From assembly GCF_014653785.1 (NCBI RefSeq), contig NZ_BNAS01000006.1, positions 310,001-374,000 on the forward strand: a stretch of 64,000 nucleotides of DNA. The letters are read 5' to 3'. Position numbers and translations under genes: made by a program. The number at the start of each line of letters is the position of its first letter. Within the stretch, counting starts at the first letter, position 1. Shown here piece after piece: positions 8,581 to 17,530 of this stretch. A model generated the notes under the pieces. The model saw only the letters and a list, made by a program, of their open reading frames with translations. It ran no database searches and had not been told where the DNA came from. The stretch is from Promicromonospora soli (lineage in GTDB: Bacteria > Actinomycetota > Actinomycetes > Actinomycetales > Cellulomonadaceae).

Positions 8581-9444
8581 TTACATCCGGGAGGCGTGGA
8601 TGGAGGTCACGATGATGGCGCGCGCCCCGACGTCGTACAGCGCGTCCATGATCCGGTTGGTGGCGCTGCGCGGGACCATGACCCGCACGGCGCGGGCGTC
8701 GCTGTGGTGCTGCAGCGAGACCGTGGGGGACTCCTTGCCGGGTGTGATCGCCACGGCCTCCTCGAGGCGGTCCGCGGGGACCACGTAGTCCATGAGGACG
8801 TACTCGCGGGCGGTGATCACGCCCTCCAGGCGGCGGGTCAGGATGTCCAGGCCTGCGGGCTGTTCGGCCTCGGACTGCCGGATCAGCACGGCCTCGGAAC
8901 GCAGGATCGGGTCGCCGAACACTTCCAGGCCCGCGGCCCGCAGGGTGGTGCCGGTCTCCACGACGTCGGCGATGACGTCGGCGACGCCGAGCCGCACGCT
9001 GGACTCCACCGCGCCGTCCAGGTGCACGATCGCCGCGGGCTCGATGCCCTGCTTCGCCAGGTGCTGGGCCACGAGCGTGGTGTACGACGACGCCACGCGC
9101 CGCCCGGCGATGTCGCTGACCTGGGTGACCGGGTCGCTCAGGCCGGGTCCGGCGGGTGCCGCGTACCGGAACGTGGAGCGGGCGAACCCCAGGCCGAGGT
9201 GCTCGACGGCGTCCGCGCCGGAGTCGAGCATCAGGTCGCGGCCGGTGATGCCGACGTCGACCGTGCCGGTGCCCACGTAGACCGCTACGTCGCGGGGGCG
9301 CAGGAAGAAGAACTCGACGTCGTTCTCGGGGTCGGCGAGCACGAGCTCACGGGTGTCGCGGCGCTGACGGTAGCCCGCCTCGCGCAGCATCTCGGAGGCG
9401 GGCGCGGACAGGGCACCCTTGTTGGGGACGGCGATGCGCAGCAT
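8581..9444 (-). CDS. hisG: ATP phosphoribosyltransferase
   Basis: 287 residues, long form. HisG condenses ATP with PRPP in the first committed step of histidine synthesis and is feedback-inhibited by histidine. Seen: the N-terminal [16 protein letters not shown], the substrate-loop region [20 protein letters not shown], the PRPP-loop-like [18 protein letters not shown], and a C-terminal regulatory ACT-like domain ending SIHASRM. The long form needs no HisZ, and none is present. The start MLRIAVPN is chosen by homology; an open extension upstream runs through a repeat. It follows hisE across a ~100-base gap that holds an inverted repeat. Confidence 0.95.
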   Translation of the reverse strand: MLRIAVPNKGALSAPASEMLREAGYRQRRDTRELVLADPENDVEFFFLRPRDVAVYVGTGTVDVGITGRDLMLDSGADAVEHLGLGFARSTFRYAAPAGPGLSDPVTQVSDIAGRRVASSYTTLVAQHLAKQGIEPAAIVHLDGAVESSVRLGVADVIADVVETGTTLRAAGLEVFGDPILRSEAVLIRQSEAEQPAGLDILTRRLEGVITAREYVLMDYVVPADRLEEAVAITPGKESPTVSLQHHSDARAVRVMVPRSATNRIMDALYDVGARAIIVTSIHASRM

Positions 9445-9492
9445 GTGGTTGGTTCCTCTCTGGGGTGTACGACGGGTCTGAGTGCGAGGTCC

Positions 9493-9538
9493 GGGTCTCG
9501 ACGGGCTCGACAACTGCTGGTCGAGCTTGTCGAGACCC
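9493..9538. repeat. Inverted pair of the dispersed GTCTCGAC/GCTCGAC repeat
   Basis: Two 19-base arms (9493-9511 and 9520-9538, two mismatches, 8-base loop) between hisE and hisG. Each arm matches the short repeat found in one orientation inside priA, coaBC and pyrF. It could form a hairpin in the his mRNA but has no T tract. Confidence 0.85.
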
Positions 9539-9547
9539 GCAACCCCG

Positions 9548-9811
9548 CTACAGATGCGTGTACACGTCCTCGAGGGTCAGTCCCTTGGCGACCATCAGGA
9601 CCTGCAGGTGGTACAGGAGCTGCGAGATCTCCTCCGCGGTCTCGCTGTCCGACTGGTACTCGGCCGCCATCCACACCTCGGCGGCCTCCTCCACGACCTT
9701 CTTGCCGATCGCATGGACGCCGGCGTCCAGCTGGGCCACGGTGCCGGAACCCGCGGGACGGGACTCGGCCTTCTCGGTCAGCTCGGCGAACAGGGTCTCG
9801 AAGGTCTTCAC
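9548..9811 (-). CDS. hisE: Phosphoribosyl-ATP pyrophosphatase
   Basis: 87 residues, typical for stand-alone HisE. It hydrolyses phosphoribosyl-ATP to phosphoribosyl-AMP, the second step of histidine synthesis. The MazG-like metal-binding helices are visible: [14 protein letters not shown] and [14 protein letters not shown], with the expected Glu/Glu-Asp-type acidic pairs, and the terminal [13 protein letters not shown]. The start is GTG at 9811, which gives the standard [11 protein letters not shown] beginning. hisI is not fused and is not in this window. It precedes hisG, as is usual in Actinobacteria. Confidence 0.95.
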   Translation of the reverse strand: MKTFETLFAELTEKAESRPAGSGTVAQLDAGVHAIGKKVVEEAAEVWMAAEYQSDSETAEEISQLLYHLQVLMVAKGLTLEDVYTHL

Positions 9812-9875
9812 GGGCTCAGCCTAGTCGGGGCCCGGGAGCCCGACCCGCCGCCGTCCACGGTGTGGTTATGTCGCG

Positions 9876-10523
9876 CTATGGTGCGGGCCACTTCTTCGGC
9901 AGCGTGCTGTCCGCCGTGGGGGTCAGGACGCCCTGATACGGCGTGATCAGGCGGGGACTCGAGCTGCCATCCTCGGCGTCGTCGGCACCGGACAGCAGGA
10001 CGATGACCGTGCCGTCCGCGGCGCCGCGACCGGTGGCCGGGTCCAGCGGGTCCCCCTCGGGATACGGGTTGTCGCCGCTGCACGTCTCCGGCGTCGAGAC
10101 GACGGCGATCCGCTCCCCCGCCGAGACCACGAGCTCGGGCGGCGGCTCGAACCCGCCCCGGGGCGGGTCGGGCCGCTCGAGCACCTCCTCGACGTCGAAC
10201 ACCCAGCGGTTGGAGTCGACGCCGAACACCTGCTCCGTACCGTCCTGCTCGACCACGGTCCCCCGGAGCACCGCGCCGGCGTCGGCCGCCGCCTCGAGCG
10301 GGGTCTCGAAGAAGACCCAGTCCACGCACGCTACGCCGGGCGACCCCAGCGGCTCTTCCGCCATGGGGTCGGTCGTCGTCACCGGGCTCCCGGACGGGTC
10401 GCCGCTCCCGCCGGGGTTTCCGGACGGGTTCGCGGACGCGCATCCCGCGACCCCGGCCACCATGGCCAGGGCGAGGGTTGAGACCAGCGCTGATGCCGGC
10501 CGTCGAGCAGGTGAGGTTCTCAT
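9876..10523 (-). CDS. Putative lipoprotein, unknown function
   Basis: 215 residues. A signal sequence with a hydrophobic core (about residues 10-24) is followed by a lipobox ending VAGC at about residue 28, then a Gly/Ser/Pro-rich linker with GNPGGSGDPSGS repeats. The remaining ~150 residues contain two Cys (ACVDW, ETCSGD) and β-type sequence (VLRGTVVEQDGTEQVFGVD); I recognise no family. It is probably lipid-anchored on the outer face of the membrane. It lies between hisE and ribH in the same orientation with no obvious functional link. The ATG start lacks a strong ribosome site. Confidence 0.75.
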   Translation of the reverse strand: MRTSPARRPASALVSTLALAMVAGVAGCASANPSGNPGGSGDPSGSPVTTTDPMAEEPLGSPGVACVDWVFFETPLEAAADAGAVLRGTVVEQDGTEQVFGVDSNRWVFDVEEVLERPDPPRGGFEPPPELVVSAGERIAVVSTPETCSGDNPYPEGDPLDPATGRGAADGTVIVLLSGADDAEDGSSSPRLITPYQGVLTPTADSTLPKKWPAP

Positions 10524-10562
10524 ACCTCGTCAATGTGGCCGAGTCGCCCGTTCTTGCAGGGG

Positions 10563-11036
10563 TCAGGCCGGCACCAGGCCGCGCAGCGTCACCGCCGTCG
10601 CGACCGCGGCCTCCACCGCCTCCGCACCCTTGTCCTCCCGGGAGCCCGCCAGCCCCGCACGGTCCAGCGCCTGCGCCTCGTCGTCGCACGTCAGCACGCC
10701 GAACCCGACCGGGACCCCGGTGCGCACGCTTACGTCCGTCAGGCCCGACGTCGCCGCCGAGCACACGTACTCGAAGTGCGGCGTCCCGCCCCGGATCACG
10801 ACCCCCAGCGCCACGACGGCGTCCGCTCCCATCGCGGCGGCGCGTGCCGCCGCCACCGGCAGCTCGAACGAGCCCGGCACCCGCACCTCCGTCCAGGCCG
10901 CCCCCGACTCCGCCAGCGCCCGCCGGGCACCGGCCAGCAGCCCGTCCATCACCTGCTCGTGCCAGCTCGCCGCGACCACGACCACGCGCAGCCCCGTACC
11001 GTCGACGGTCACCTTCGGTGCTCCAGCCCCGCTCAT
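10563..11036 (-). CDS. ribH: 6,7-dimethyl-8-ribityllumazine synthase
   Basis: 157 residues. RibH condenses the ribityl-pyrimidinedione with dihydroxybutanone phosphate to give lumazine, the penultimate step to riboflavin, and usually forms an icosahedral 60-mer. Seen: [12 protein letters not shown], the substrate-binding [28 protein letters not shown] and [12 protein letters not shown]. The ATG at 11036 overlaps the ribBA stop (ATGA), indicating translational coupling; an alternative ATG lies two codons upstream. It is the last gene of ribD-ribE-ribBA-ribH, under the FMN riboswitch. Confidence 0.96.
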   Translation of the reverse strand: MSGAGAPKVTVDGTGLRVVVVAASWHEQVMDGLLAGARRALAESGAAWTEVRVPGSFELPVAAARAAAMGADAVVALGVVIRGGTPHFEYVCSAATSGLTDVSVRTGVPVGFGVLTCDDEAQALDRAGLAGSREDKGAEAVEAAVATAVTLRGLVPA

Positions 11037-12586
11037 GCGCACGCTCCCTCGTCCTGGTTCAGGTCCAGCTGGTTGTCCAGCTCCTTCAGGTCCAGCTCAG
11101 CTCGGTCCAGCTCAGCTCTGTCCAGCTCACCGACGTCCAGCCGGTCGATGCGGTGCCCGAGCACCGCCCGCTTGGTCTCCAGGTACCGGTGGTTGTGCAG
11201 ACCGCGCCCCACCACCAGCCCCCGCCGCCCGACGACGTCCGTACCCGCCTCACGCAGGCCCGTCACCTTCTCCGGGTTGTTCGTCAGCAGGGTCACCCCG
11301 TCCAGCCCGAGGTCCGCCAGGATCGCCGACGCCGCGCCGTACTCCCGCGCGTCCACCGGCAGCCCCAGGTCCTCGTTCGCCTGGACCGTGTCCCGGCCGG
11401 TGTCCTGCAGCGCGTACGCCTGGATCTTCGCCGCCAGGCCGATCCCCCGGCCCTCGTGCCCCCGCAGGTACACCACGGCACCACCCTCCGCGGCCACCGC
11501 CCGCAGCGACGCCTCCAGCTGCGGACCGCAGTCGCACCGCAGGGAGCCCAGCGCGTCGCCCGTCAGGCACTCCGAGTGCACCCGCACCAGCCTGCCGTGC
11601 GCCGACGCAGGTACCGGCGCCTCCCGCCGCGGGCCGGACAGCCGTGCCGGCATCAGCGCGAGGTGCTCCGCATCCGAGAGCAGATCCCGGTACGCCACCA
11701 CCCGGAAGTCGCCGTACCGCGTCGGCAGCGACGCCTCCGCGACCCGGTGCACCCGGGCGGGCAGGACGCCGTCGGACCCGGCGGGCTGGTCCGGCGTACC
11801 GGCGAGCGGCGCCGGGCTGTCCAACGGCGTCAGGCTGTCCAACGGCACAGGGTCGTACACCAGACGCCACGCCACCAGATCGGCCACCGTCAGCACCACC
11901 AGCCCCGCCTCCTGCGCCAGCACCCGCGCCTCGGCCAGACGCATCACCGCACCGTCATCCCGCACCAGCTCGGCGATCGCACCCACCTCACCCAGATCCC
12001 CGCCGACACCACCCGCGAGCCGCACCAGGTCCACCGCGGCCTCCGTGTGCCCCGCACGCTCCAGCACCCCACCCGGCCGAGCCCGCAACGGCAGCACATG
12101 TCCCGGCCGGATCAGGTCCCGCGCACCCGACGCCGGGTCACCCAGCACCCGCAACGTCCGCGCCCGGTCCGCCGCAGAGATCCCGGTCGTCACACCCACC
12201 GCCGCATCCACCGACACCGTGTACGCCGTACCCCGCGGATCCTCACTCCGCTCCACCATCAACGGCAGCTCAAGCGCATCCGCCCGATACCCCGGCATCG
12301 GCGCGCACAGATACCCCGACGAATGCCGCACCGCCCACGCCACCCACTCAGCCGACGCGGCGCTCGCGGCGAAGATCACGTCCACCTCGTTCTCCCGGCC
12401 CTCGTCGTCCGCCACCAGGACCGGGCGGCCGGCGGCGAGCTCGGCGAACGCCCGCTCCACGAGGCCGGTCTTCATCGCGCCGGTGTCCACCAGGCCGGTC
12501 TCCATCGCGTCGGTGTCGATCGCGTCCGTTGCGACAACGTCCGTCCCCGCGGCGCTCGCGGTGCTCACCGTGCTGTCCGCGCTCAT
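11033..12586 (-). CDS. ribBA: Bifunctional DHBP synthase / GTP cyclohydrolase II
   Basis: 517 residues. The N-terminal half is 3,4-dihydroxy-2-butanone-4-phosphate synthase ([30 protein letters not shown], then [16 protein letters not shown]). The C-terminal half is GTP cyclohydrolase II, with its zinc site seen as [18 protein letters not shown] and the GTP-binding [10 protein letters not shown]. It supplies both precursors of riboflavin. The ATG at 12586 overlaps the ribE stop. Oddities: a repeated Thr-Asp/Met-Glu-Thr-Gly N-terminus ([19 protein letters not shown]), a Pro-rich insert between domains ([16 protein letters not shown]), and a repeated [13 protein letters not shown] tail. All look like small in-frame tandem duplications. 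Confidence 0.95.
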   Translation of the reverse strand: MSADSTVSTASAAGTDVVATDAIDTDAMETGLVDTGAMKTGLVERAFAELAAGRPVLVADDEGRENEVDVIFAASAASAEWVAWAVRHSSGYLCAPMPGYRADALELPLMVERSEDPRGTAYTVSVDAAVGVTTGISAADRARTLRVLGDPASGARDLIRPGHVLPLRARPGGVLERAGHTEAAVDLVRLAGGVGGDLGEVGAIAELVRDDGAVMRLAEARVLAQEAGLVVLTVADLVAWRLVYDPVPLDSLTPLDSPAPLAGTPDQPAGSDGVLPARVHRVAEASLPTRYGDFRVVAYRDLLSDAEHLALMPARLSGPRREAPVPASAHGRLVRVHSECLTGDALGSLRCDCGPQLEASLRAVAAEGGAVVYLRGHEGRGIGLAAKIQAYALQDTGRDTVQANEDLGLPVDAREYGAASAILADLGLDGVTLLTNNPEKVTGLREAGTDVVGRRGLVVGRGLHNHRYLETKRAVLGHRIDRLDVGELDRAELDRAELDLKELDNQLDLNQDEGACA

Positions 12587-13281
12587 CGGGCGGCCCCGTT
12601 CGTCAGGACGGTCACCGGGTCGGTCGCGTCCGTACCGGCCGCGGCCGGCGCCGTCGTCCCGGTAACCATGAGCCGTTCGACATACTTCGCGAGCACGTCG
12701 ACCTCGACGTTGACGACGTCGCCCGGGGTGAGGCCGCCGAGCGTCGTCGCGGCGAGCGTGGTCGGGATGAGCGACACCCCGAAGCCGTCGTCCGACACCC
12801 AGGTCACGGTGAGCGAGACCCCGGACAGGGCCACGGAACCCTTCTCGGCGACGTACCGCGTCAGGGCGGCGGGCGCGGCGAGCTCGAGGTCGTCCCAGCG
12901 CGGCCCGGGCGTGCGCCGCACCAGCGTCGCGACGCCGTCGACGTGCCCCTGGACCACGTGCCCGCCCAGCCGTCCGTTCGCGGGCAGGGCACGCTCCAGG
13001 TTCACCCGTGCGCCCGGGAGGAGGCCACCGAGCGACGTGCGGCTCAGGGTCTCCGGCATCACCTCCGCGACGAACGCGCCGTCCGCCACCGACGTGACGG
13101 TCAGGCACACGCCGTCGACGGCTATCGAGTCGCCGGGACGGGCGTCCGACGTCGCGAGCGGGCCGGCGACGGTCAGGACGGCGTCGGGCGAGGTGCCGGT
13201 CGCAGCGCCGGCCCCGGCGTCGCCGCCCGGCCGGTCGAGCGCGACGACGGAGCCGAGCTCCTCAACGATTCCCGTGAACAT
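12583..13281 (-). CDS. ribE: Riboflavin synthase, alpha subunit
   Basis: 232 residues with the internal duplication typical of the enzyme: MFTGIVEELGSV at the start of barrel 1, DSIAVDGVCLTVT, GGHVVQGHVDGVA, then barrel 2 with KGSVALSGVSLTVT. It dismutates two lumazines into riboflavin and a pyrimidinedione. Length is slightly above the usual ~200-215 because of an inserted GGDAGAGAATG loop near residue 20 and an Ala/Thr-rich C-terminus. Start and stop both overlap neighbours (TGATG with ribD, ATGA with ribBA), so the operon is tightly coupled. Confidence 0.96.
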   Translation of the reverse strand: MFTGIVEELGSVVALDRPGGDAGAGAATGTSPDAVLTVAGPLATSDARPGDSIAVDGVCLTVTSVADGAFVAEVMPETLSRTSLGGLLPGARVNLERALPANGRLGGHVVQGHVDGVATLVRRTPGPRWDDLELAAPAALTRYVAEKGSVALSGVSLTVTWVSDDGFGVSLIPTTLAATTLGGLTPGDVVNVEVDVLAKYVERLMVTGTTAPAAAGTDATDPVTVLTNGAAR

Positions 13282-14435
13282 CAGATCTCCTCCTGGGTGG
13301 GCTGGTGGGTGGGCCGACCGGTCTGGGCAGAGTCGGCGGGCTGGGTGGCCTGGACGGGCTGGGCGGGCCGGGCGCGGCGCGCGACCATGAGCACGTCGTC
13401 GCCCAGCCGGGTCACTTCATGGGTGGCGAACCGTGCGGCCTCGCCGATGGTGGTGACGCCGAGGTCGCCGACGGCGGTGGCTCCCGCGCCGAGCAGCACC
13501 GGCGCGACGTAGGCGTGGAGCTCGTCCACGGCGTCGGCGGCCAGCAGGGCCGTCGCCAGAGTGGGGCCGCCCTCCACGAGCAGGTGGCGCACCTCCCGGA
13601 GGCCGAGCGCCCTGAGCGCGGCGTCGAGGTCGTCCCCGGCCAGGTGCAGCAGTGGCCCGCCGGGCCCGCGCAGACGGGCGTCGTCGGGTATGGGGCGGCG
13701 GCCGAGCACCACCCGCAGCGGCTGGTGCTCGAAGAGGCCGCCGTCCGCCGTGCGCGCGGTGAGGGACGGGTCGTCGGCAAGGACGGTCCCGGAGCCGACG
13801 GCGATCGCGTCGACCTGTGCGCGGATCGTGTGGGCGTGCGCGCGTGCCCGCGCGCCGGTGATCCAGCGGCTCGTGCCGTCCGCGGCAGCGACCCGGCCGT
13901 CGAGGCTGGTCGCGAGCTTGAGGGTGACGTACGGGCGGCCGGTGCGGACCGCGTGCAGCCACATCCGGAGCAGCTTCTCGCCCTCGTCCGCGAGCACGCC
14001 CGTGGTCACCCCGACGCCGGCGGCACGGAGCCTGGCCGCGCCCCCCGTCGCCACCGGGTTCGGGTCGCTGACCGCCACGTACACGGCGGCGACGCCCGCG
14101 TCGACCAGGGCATCGGCGCAGGGCCCGGTGCGGCCCTGGTGGGCGCACGGTTCGAGCGTCACGACCGCCGTCGTGCCCCGCGGGTCGATGCCTCGCGAAC
14201 GGGCGTGGGCCAAGGCCGCCACCTCGGCGTGCGGCGTGCCCGCTCCGCGATGGAAGCCCTCGCCGACCGTGCGGCCGCCCGGGTCCAGGAGCACGCAGCC
14301 GACGCGCGGGTTCGGTCCGTGCGCCGGGCCCAGCTCGGCCAGCGCGAGGGCGCGGCGCATGGCGGGCTCGACCGCGCGCGGTCCGGTGGGTGCTCCCACG
14401 TACGCCGCAGCGCTGACGTGCGGTGCCTGGTTCAT
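13281..14435 (-). CDS. ribD: Bifunctional riboflavin deaminase/reductase
   Basis: 384 residues. The N-terminal cytidine-deaminase-like domain shows the zinc motif HAEVAAL and PCAHQGRTGPCADAL; the C-terminal reductase domain shows TLKLATSLDGRVA and LLVEGGPTLATALL. It converts the GTP cyclohydrolase product to the ribitylamino-pyrimidinedione in two steps. A ~25-residue Gln/Pro/Thr-rich tail (QPVQATQPAD) follows the last conserved strand. The ATG has a GGGGAGG ribosome site, which is part of a hairpin (14444-14466). First gene of the rib operon and the direct target of the riboswitch. Confidence 0.95.
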   Translation of the reverse strand: MNQAPHVSAAAYVGAPTGPRAVEPAMRRALALAELGPAHGPNPRVGCVLLDPGGRTVGEGFHRGAGTPHAEVAALAHARSRGIDPRGTTAVVTLEPCAHQGRTGPCADALVDAGVAAVYVAVSDPNPVATGGAARLRAAGVGVTTGVLADEGEKLLRMWLHAVRTGRPYVTLKLATSLDGRVAAADGTSRWITGARARAHAHTIRAQVDAIAVGSGTVLADDPSLTARTADGGLFEHQPLRVVLGRRPIPDDARLRGPGGPLLHLAGDDLDAALRALGLREVRHLLVEGGPTLATALLAADAVDELHAYVAPVLLGAGATAVGDLGVTTIGEAARFATHEVTRLGDDVLMVARRARPAQPVQATQPADSAQTGRPTHQPTQEEI

Positions 14436-14440
14436 GCCGT

Positions 14441-14466
14441 CCTCCCCGAGCTTCGGCGCTCCGGGG
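14441..14466 (-). promoter_or_regulatory. Shine-Dalgarno hairpin of ribD
   Basis: The ribD ribosome site GGGGAGG (complement of 14441-14447) overlaps the right arm of a hairpin: CCCCGGAGC pairs with GCTCGGGG with one bulged G, around a 6-base GCCGAA loop. This lies ~100 bases after the FMN aptamer and could hide the ribosome site when FMN is bound. Translational rather than terminator control is inferred; no T-rich terminator is evident. Confidence 0.5.
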
Positions 14467-14563
14467 GTTGGACGACGGTACGCGGACCGAGGGCCACGAA
14501 GGCCCCGCCCGCGCGCACGACGTCACGGCGTCACACGCCCAGGGGACGGCGGCGCCGCACGTG

Positions 14564-14686
14564 TTCCTCCCATCCGGACTTTCACCGTCGGTCCTGGAGT
14601 TCCACCAGATCAACCGGCCCTCCTCGCGGAGGAACGCGGGTCGCGGACTGTAACCGCCGGCTCGGAATTACACCGACCCCGGAGCA
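14564..14686 (-). promoter_or_regulatory. FMN riboswitch (RFN element)
   Basis: Read on the minus strand, the aptamer shows the conserved blocks of the class: GGTGTAATTCCGAGCCGGCG, then GGTTACAGTCCGCGACCCGC, a variable P-helix, CTGGTGGAACTCCAG, and the hallmark GACGGTGAAAGTCCGGATGG followed by GAGGAA. FMN binding turns off riboflavin biosynthesis genes. It lies directly upstream of ribD in the correct orientation. The closing helix P1 uses the CACGTG pairs at its ends. The mechanism downstream is probably translational (see the hairpin at the ribD start). Confidence 0.96.
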
Positions 14687-14750
14687 CGTGTGTGCGTACT
14701 GCTGCCAGTCAGCATGCCACAACCCGGGGCGCCGTCAGGCATGGTCTGCG

Positions 14751-15416
14751 TCACACCCGGCGCCGAGCCATGCCTCCCACCCTGCGACGCCGGATCAGCC
14801 ACTCGGCGAAGGCCACGTTGATGACCCACGCCGCGACCATCCCGGTCGTGTAGGCCACCGTGCTCATGGTCCCGACGATCGCCGTGTACGGCCCGAGCAG
14901 CAGCGCCTGCGTCCCGGCGCCCATCGCCAGTGCGTAGGCCCGCATCATCCACGCCGGATGGTTCACGAAGTCGCGCCGCAGCGCCGCCCGCACGCCCAGG
15001 ACGATCGACGCGGCCATCGCCGTGCCGACCACGTAGCGCGCCGCGTTGACGACCATGTTGTCGTGGGCCGGCAGGTCGTAGAACGCGGTCATCCAGAGGC
15101 CGGTCAGCGCGACGCCCAGTCCCGCCGGGGCAAGGACTCGTCCGGCCAGCCGGTGCCAGCGACGCCGGCGCAGGCTCGGCACGAACTGGAACGCACCGAG
15201 CATGCTGAACGTCATCACGCAGACGATGTGCACGACGACGGGCAGCGGCTGGGTCACGAAGCGCGCGTTCTCCGCGGTGACCACCGGGTCGGAGGCCAGC
15301 TCGGCGAGCCGCACGGAGCCGGCGAGGGCCGGGACGGCCGACAGGAGGAGCAGCCCCGCTGGTGCGAGCCACTCGCGGCGGCCGACGGGCTTGATCATCG
15401 CCTTGGAGGTTGTCAT
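14751..15416 (-). CDS. DUF2306 family membrane protein
   Basis: 221 residues with about six to seven hydrophobic helices and the DUF2306-type pattern: His residues in HIVCVMTFSMLGAFQF, WHRLAGRVLAPAG, HDNMVVNAARYVVG and NHPAWMMRAYALAMG. The regularly placed His and Trp-Met-Met-Arg residues resemble haem- or quinone-binding membrane proteins, but the function is unknown. The ATG at 15416 gives MTTSKAMIKPVGRREW; an earlier in-frame start is less likely. A 10-mer upstream (AAAGTACGAG) recurs upstream of the adjacent two-component operon, so this gene is a likely target of that system. Confidence 0.8.
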   Translation of the reverse strand: MTTSKAMIKPVGRREWLAPAGLLLLSAVPALAGSVRLAELASDPVVTAENARFVTQPLPVVVHIVCVMTFSMLGAFQFVPSLRRRRWHRLAGRVLAPAGLGVALTGLWMTAFYDLPAHDNMVVNAARYVVGTAMAASIVLGVRAALRRDFVNHPAWMMRAYALAMGAGTQALLLGPYTAIVGTMSTVAYTTGMVAAWVINVAFAEWLIRRRRVGGMARRRV

Positions 15417-15465
15417 GTGCCGAGCGTGCCCGGCCGGGTGCGGGCTGGTCATGGGCCCGTGGACC

Positions 15466-15494
15466 GGTCTCGTCCTGGCCGAAAGTACGAGACC
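15466..15494. promoter_or_regulatory. Possible response-regulator operator
   Basis: Inverted repeat GGTCTCGT (15466-15473) / ACGAGACC (15487-15494) with a 13-base spacer, 50-78 bases upstream of the DUF2306 start. It includes AAAGTACGAG (15482-15491), which also occurs 41-50 bases upstream of the histidine kinase start (17484-17493). Binding by the adjacent LuxR-type regulator is inferred from position only. Confidence 0.4.
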
Positions 15495-15527
15495 TGGGCC
15501 GCGACGAGAACCGGGACCGTAGCCAGG

Positions 15528-16211
15528 TCAGGAGCGCCCGGGCCGAACCCGACCCGTGTCGTACGCCCAGAGCGCGACCTCGACCCGGTTGCGCGCCCCC
15601 AGCTTGGTCATCAGGTTCGCGACGTGCGACTTCACCGTGCTGAGCGTGACGAACAGCTCGCGCGCGATCTCGGTGTTGGTCCGCCCGCGCGCCACGGCCA
15701 GCAGGACTTCCTCCTCACGCACCGTCAGCGGGTCCAGGGGCTGGGCCGGTACGCCGGTGGGCCCGGCGTCGGCGAACGCCCGCAGCAGGCGCGTGGTGAC
15801 GCTCGGCGCGATGAGCGCGTCCCCGGTCGCAGCGGCCCGGACGGCCTGGGCCAGGAGCGCGGGACCGGCATCCTTGAGCAGGAACCCCCGCGCTCCCGCG
15901 CGCAGCGCCGCGTAGACGTACTCGTCCAGGTCGAACGTCGTGATCACGACGACGGCGAGCGGGTCCGCGACGTCCGGGCCGGAGAGCAACCGGGTCGCCT
16001 CGATGCCGTCGACGTGAGGCATGCGGATGTCGAGCAGGCTGACGTCCGGGCGCAGCCGCCGCGCGAGCTCGACCGCCGCGCGGCCGTCGGCCGCCTGGCC
16101 GACCACCTCGATACCGGGCTCCGAGCTCAGGATCATGGTGAGGCCGGTGCGGACGATCTCCTGGTCGTCCGCGACGAGCACCCTGATGTTCTCGACGTTC
16201 TCTCCGGTCAT
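15528..16211 (-). CDS. NarL/LuxR family response regulator
   Basis: 227 residues: a receiver domain with the acidic pocket DDQ near residue 16, phospho-acceptor Asp in LLDIRMPHVDG, Thr in VVITTFD, Lys in FLLKDAG, followed by a LuxR helix-turn-helix (LTVREEEVLLAVARGRTNTEIARELF and KSHVANLMTKLG region). It acts as a phosphorylation-dependent DNA-binding protein. Its ATG overlaps the kinase stop (ATGA), so the two are translated together. Likely targets are its own operon and the DUF2306 gene next to it. Confidence 0.95.
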   Translation of the reverse strand: MTGENVENIRVLVADDQEIVRTGLTMILSSEPGIEVVGQAADGRAAVELARRLRPDVSLLDIRMPHVDGIEATRLLSGPDVADPLAVVVITTFDLDEYVYAALRAGARGFLLKDAGPALLAQAVRAAATGDALIAPSVTTRLLRAFADAGPTGVPAQPLDPLTVREEEVLLAVARGRTNTEIARELFVTLSTVKSHVANLMTKLGARNRVEVALWAYDTGRVRPGRS

Positions 16212-17443
16212 GCCGGCCGGCCCGCCCGGGGCGCTCGCGGCGCCCCCGACAGCGGGAGGACTGCTTCGACGGTCCAGCCGCGCGCGGCTGGTTGTTCTCC
16301 GTTGGGTCCCAGCCCTGTGCCTGTATCCGCACCCGTACGCAGCCCCGCCTCCAGCGTGCCGCCGAGCAGCGCGGCGCGTTCACGCATCCCGGCCAGCCCG
16401 AACCCGTCGCGAGCCGGACGTGCCGGCGCGTCCCCGTCGTCGGTCACCTGGAGCCGGACGTCCTTGCCGGCGACGGTGACGCGGACGGTGATCCGGGTGG
16501 CGTGACGGGCGTGGCGGCGGGCGTTGGTCACCGACTCCTGGGCGACGCGGTGCACCGCGGCGCCGACAGCCGCTGGGACGCGTGCGGGGTCGCCCTCCAG
16601 GACGACCTCGACGGGTGGCGGCCCGGTGTCGGCAAGGCGTTCGACGTCGGCGATGGTGGGGCCGGGGGCGAGCTCGGTTGTCGCGCCCTCCGCGTCGGGC
16701 TCATCGGGGTGCTCGTCGGCGCGCTCGTCTGAGCGGAGGACGCGGACCAGGGTGCGCATCTCGGCCAGGGCGCGGGTGGCCTCGCCCTCGATGACCCGCA
16801 GCGCGTCGGCCGCGGCGTCGGGATCGGTGCGGGACATCGCGAGCCCGGCCTGCGCACGGACGGCCACTGCCGAGACGTGGTGCCCGACGACGTCGTGCAG
16901 CTCCCGTGCCAGGCGCTCCCGTTCGAGCAGCACCACCTTCTCCCGCTCCCGCCGACGCACTCCGGCGCGGTAGCGGAACGCCAGGCCGAGCGAGAAGGCC
17001 GCGCCGAGGATGAGGGCGCCCACGCCGACGTCCGAGAGCGTGAGGAAACCGAGCGCGGCGTTGGCGCCCACCTTCGCGAAGACCAGGGCCGCGCCGAGCA
17101 CCATGGCACGCCCGCTCCCCCACCGGAACAGCGCGTACGGCAGGACCAGCATGAACACGTTGCTGGCGAGGTCCAGCTCCCGGTCCAGGATCAGCGCAGG
17201 CACGGTCGAGGCGACGAACGCGATCGTGACCATCAGCAGCGGGTGCGTACGGCGCCACAGCAGGGTCGGAGCGAGTACGACGACGGTGGCGACCTCCAGC
17301 CAGCGCCCCGAGACGTCCGGCCGTGCGAACCCCTCGATCACGGCGCCGGCCATGACCAGGCCGACGAGCACCCAGTCCCGCCACACCCGCACCGGTGGGT
17401 CGGCGGGCCGCGGTTCGTCCCAGACCGAGCGGATGGCGGACAC
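16208..17443 (-). CDS. Sensor histidine kinase (HisKA_3 type)
   Basis: 411 residues. Four to five N-terminal transmembrane helices (about 25-160) lack a large external sensor loop, suggesting intramembrane sensing. The HisKA_3 box carries the phospho-His in ERLARELHDVVGHHVSAVAV (residues ~175-195). The HATPase domain has the N box ESVTNARRHA, the G1 motif DDGD and G2 GFGLAGMRERAALLGG. An acidic insert (DERADEHPDEPDAEG) and a Gly/Thr-rich loop (RTGADTGTGLG) are low complexity. The GTG start has a weak GAGG upstream. Signals to the overlapping LuxR-type regulator; the stimulus is unknown. Confidence 0.93.
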   Translation of the reverse strand: MSAIRSVWDEPRPADPPVRVWRDWVLVGLVMAGAVIEGFARPDVSGRWLEVATVVVLAPTLLWRRTHPLLMVTIAFVASTVPALILDRELDLASNVFMLVLPYALFRWGSGRAMVLGAALVFAKVGANAALGFLTLSDVGVGALILGAAFSLGLAFRYRAGVRRREREKVVLLERERLARELHDVVGHHVSAVAVRAQAGLAMSRTDPDAAADALRVIEGEATRALAEMRTLVRVLRSDERADEHPDEPDAEGATTELAPGPTIADVERLADTGPPPVEVVLEGDPARVPAAVGAAVHRVAQESVTNARRHARHATRITVRVTVAGKDVRLQVTDDGDAPARPARDGFGLAGMRERAALLGGTLEAGLRTGADTGTGLGPNGEQPAARGWTVEAVLPLSGAPRAPRAGRPA

Positions 17444-17530
17444 GGCCTCATGGTACGAGGGCCGGTTGGGCCGCCGGATCGGGCAAAAGTACGAGCCGAG
17501 CTCCCCGCGTCAGGGTTGCTGGTGAGGTTT

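Noticed and set aside
9493-9538. Hairpin between hisE and hisG as an intrinsic terminator
   Set aside because: It matches the dispersed repeat found elsewhere, has no T run, and would cut a biosynthetic operon in two.
9943-13512. Very long plus-strand open frame (over 1000 codons) opposite the lipoprotein and rib genes
   Set aside because: The translation is a monotonous Pro/Ser/Arg/Thr sequence, and the minus strand holds the clear ribH, ribBA, ribE genes. It is a high-GC antisense artefact.
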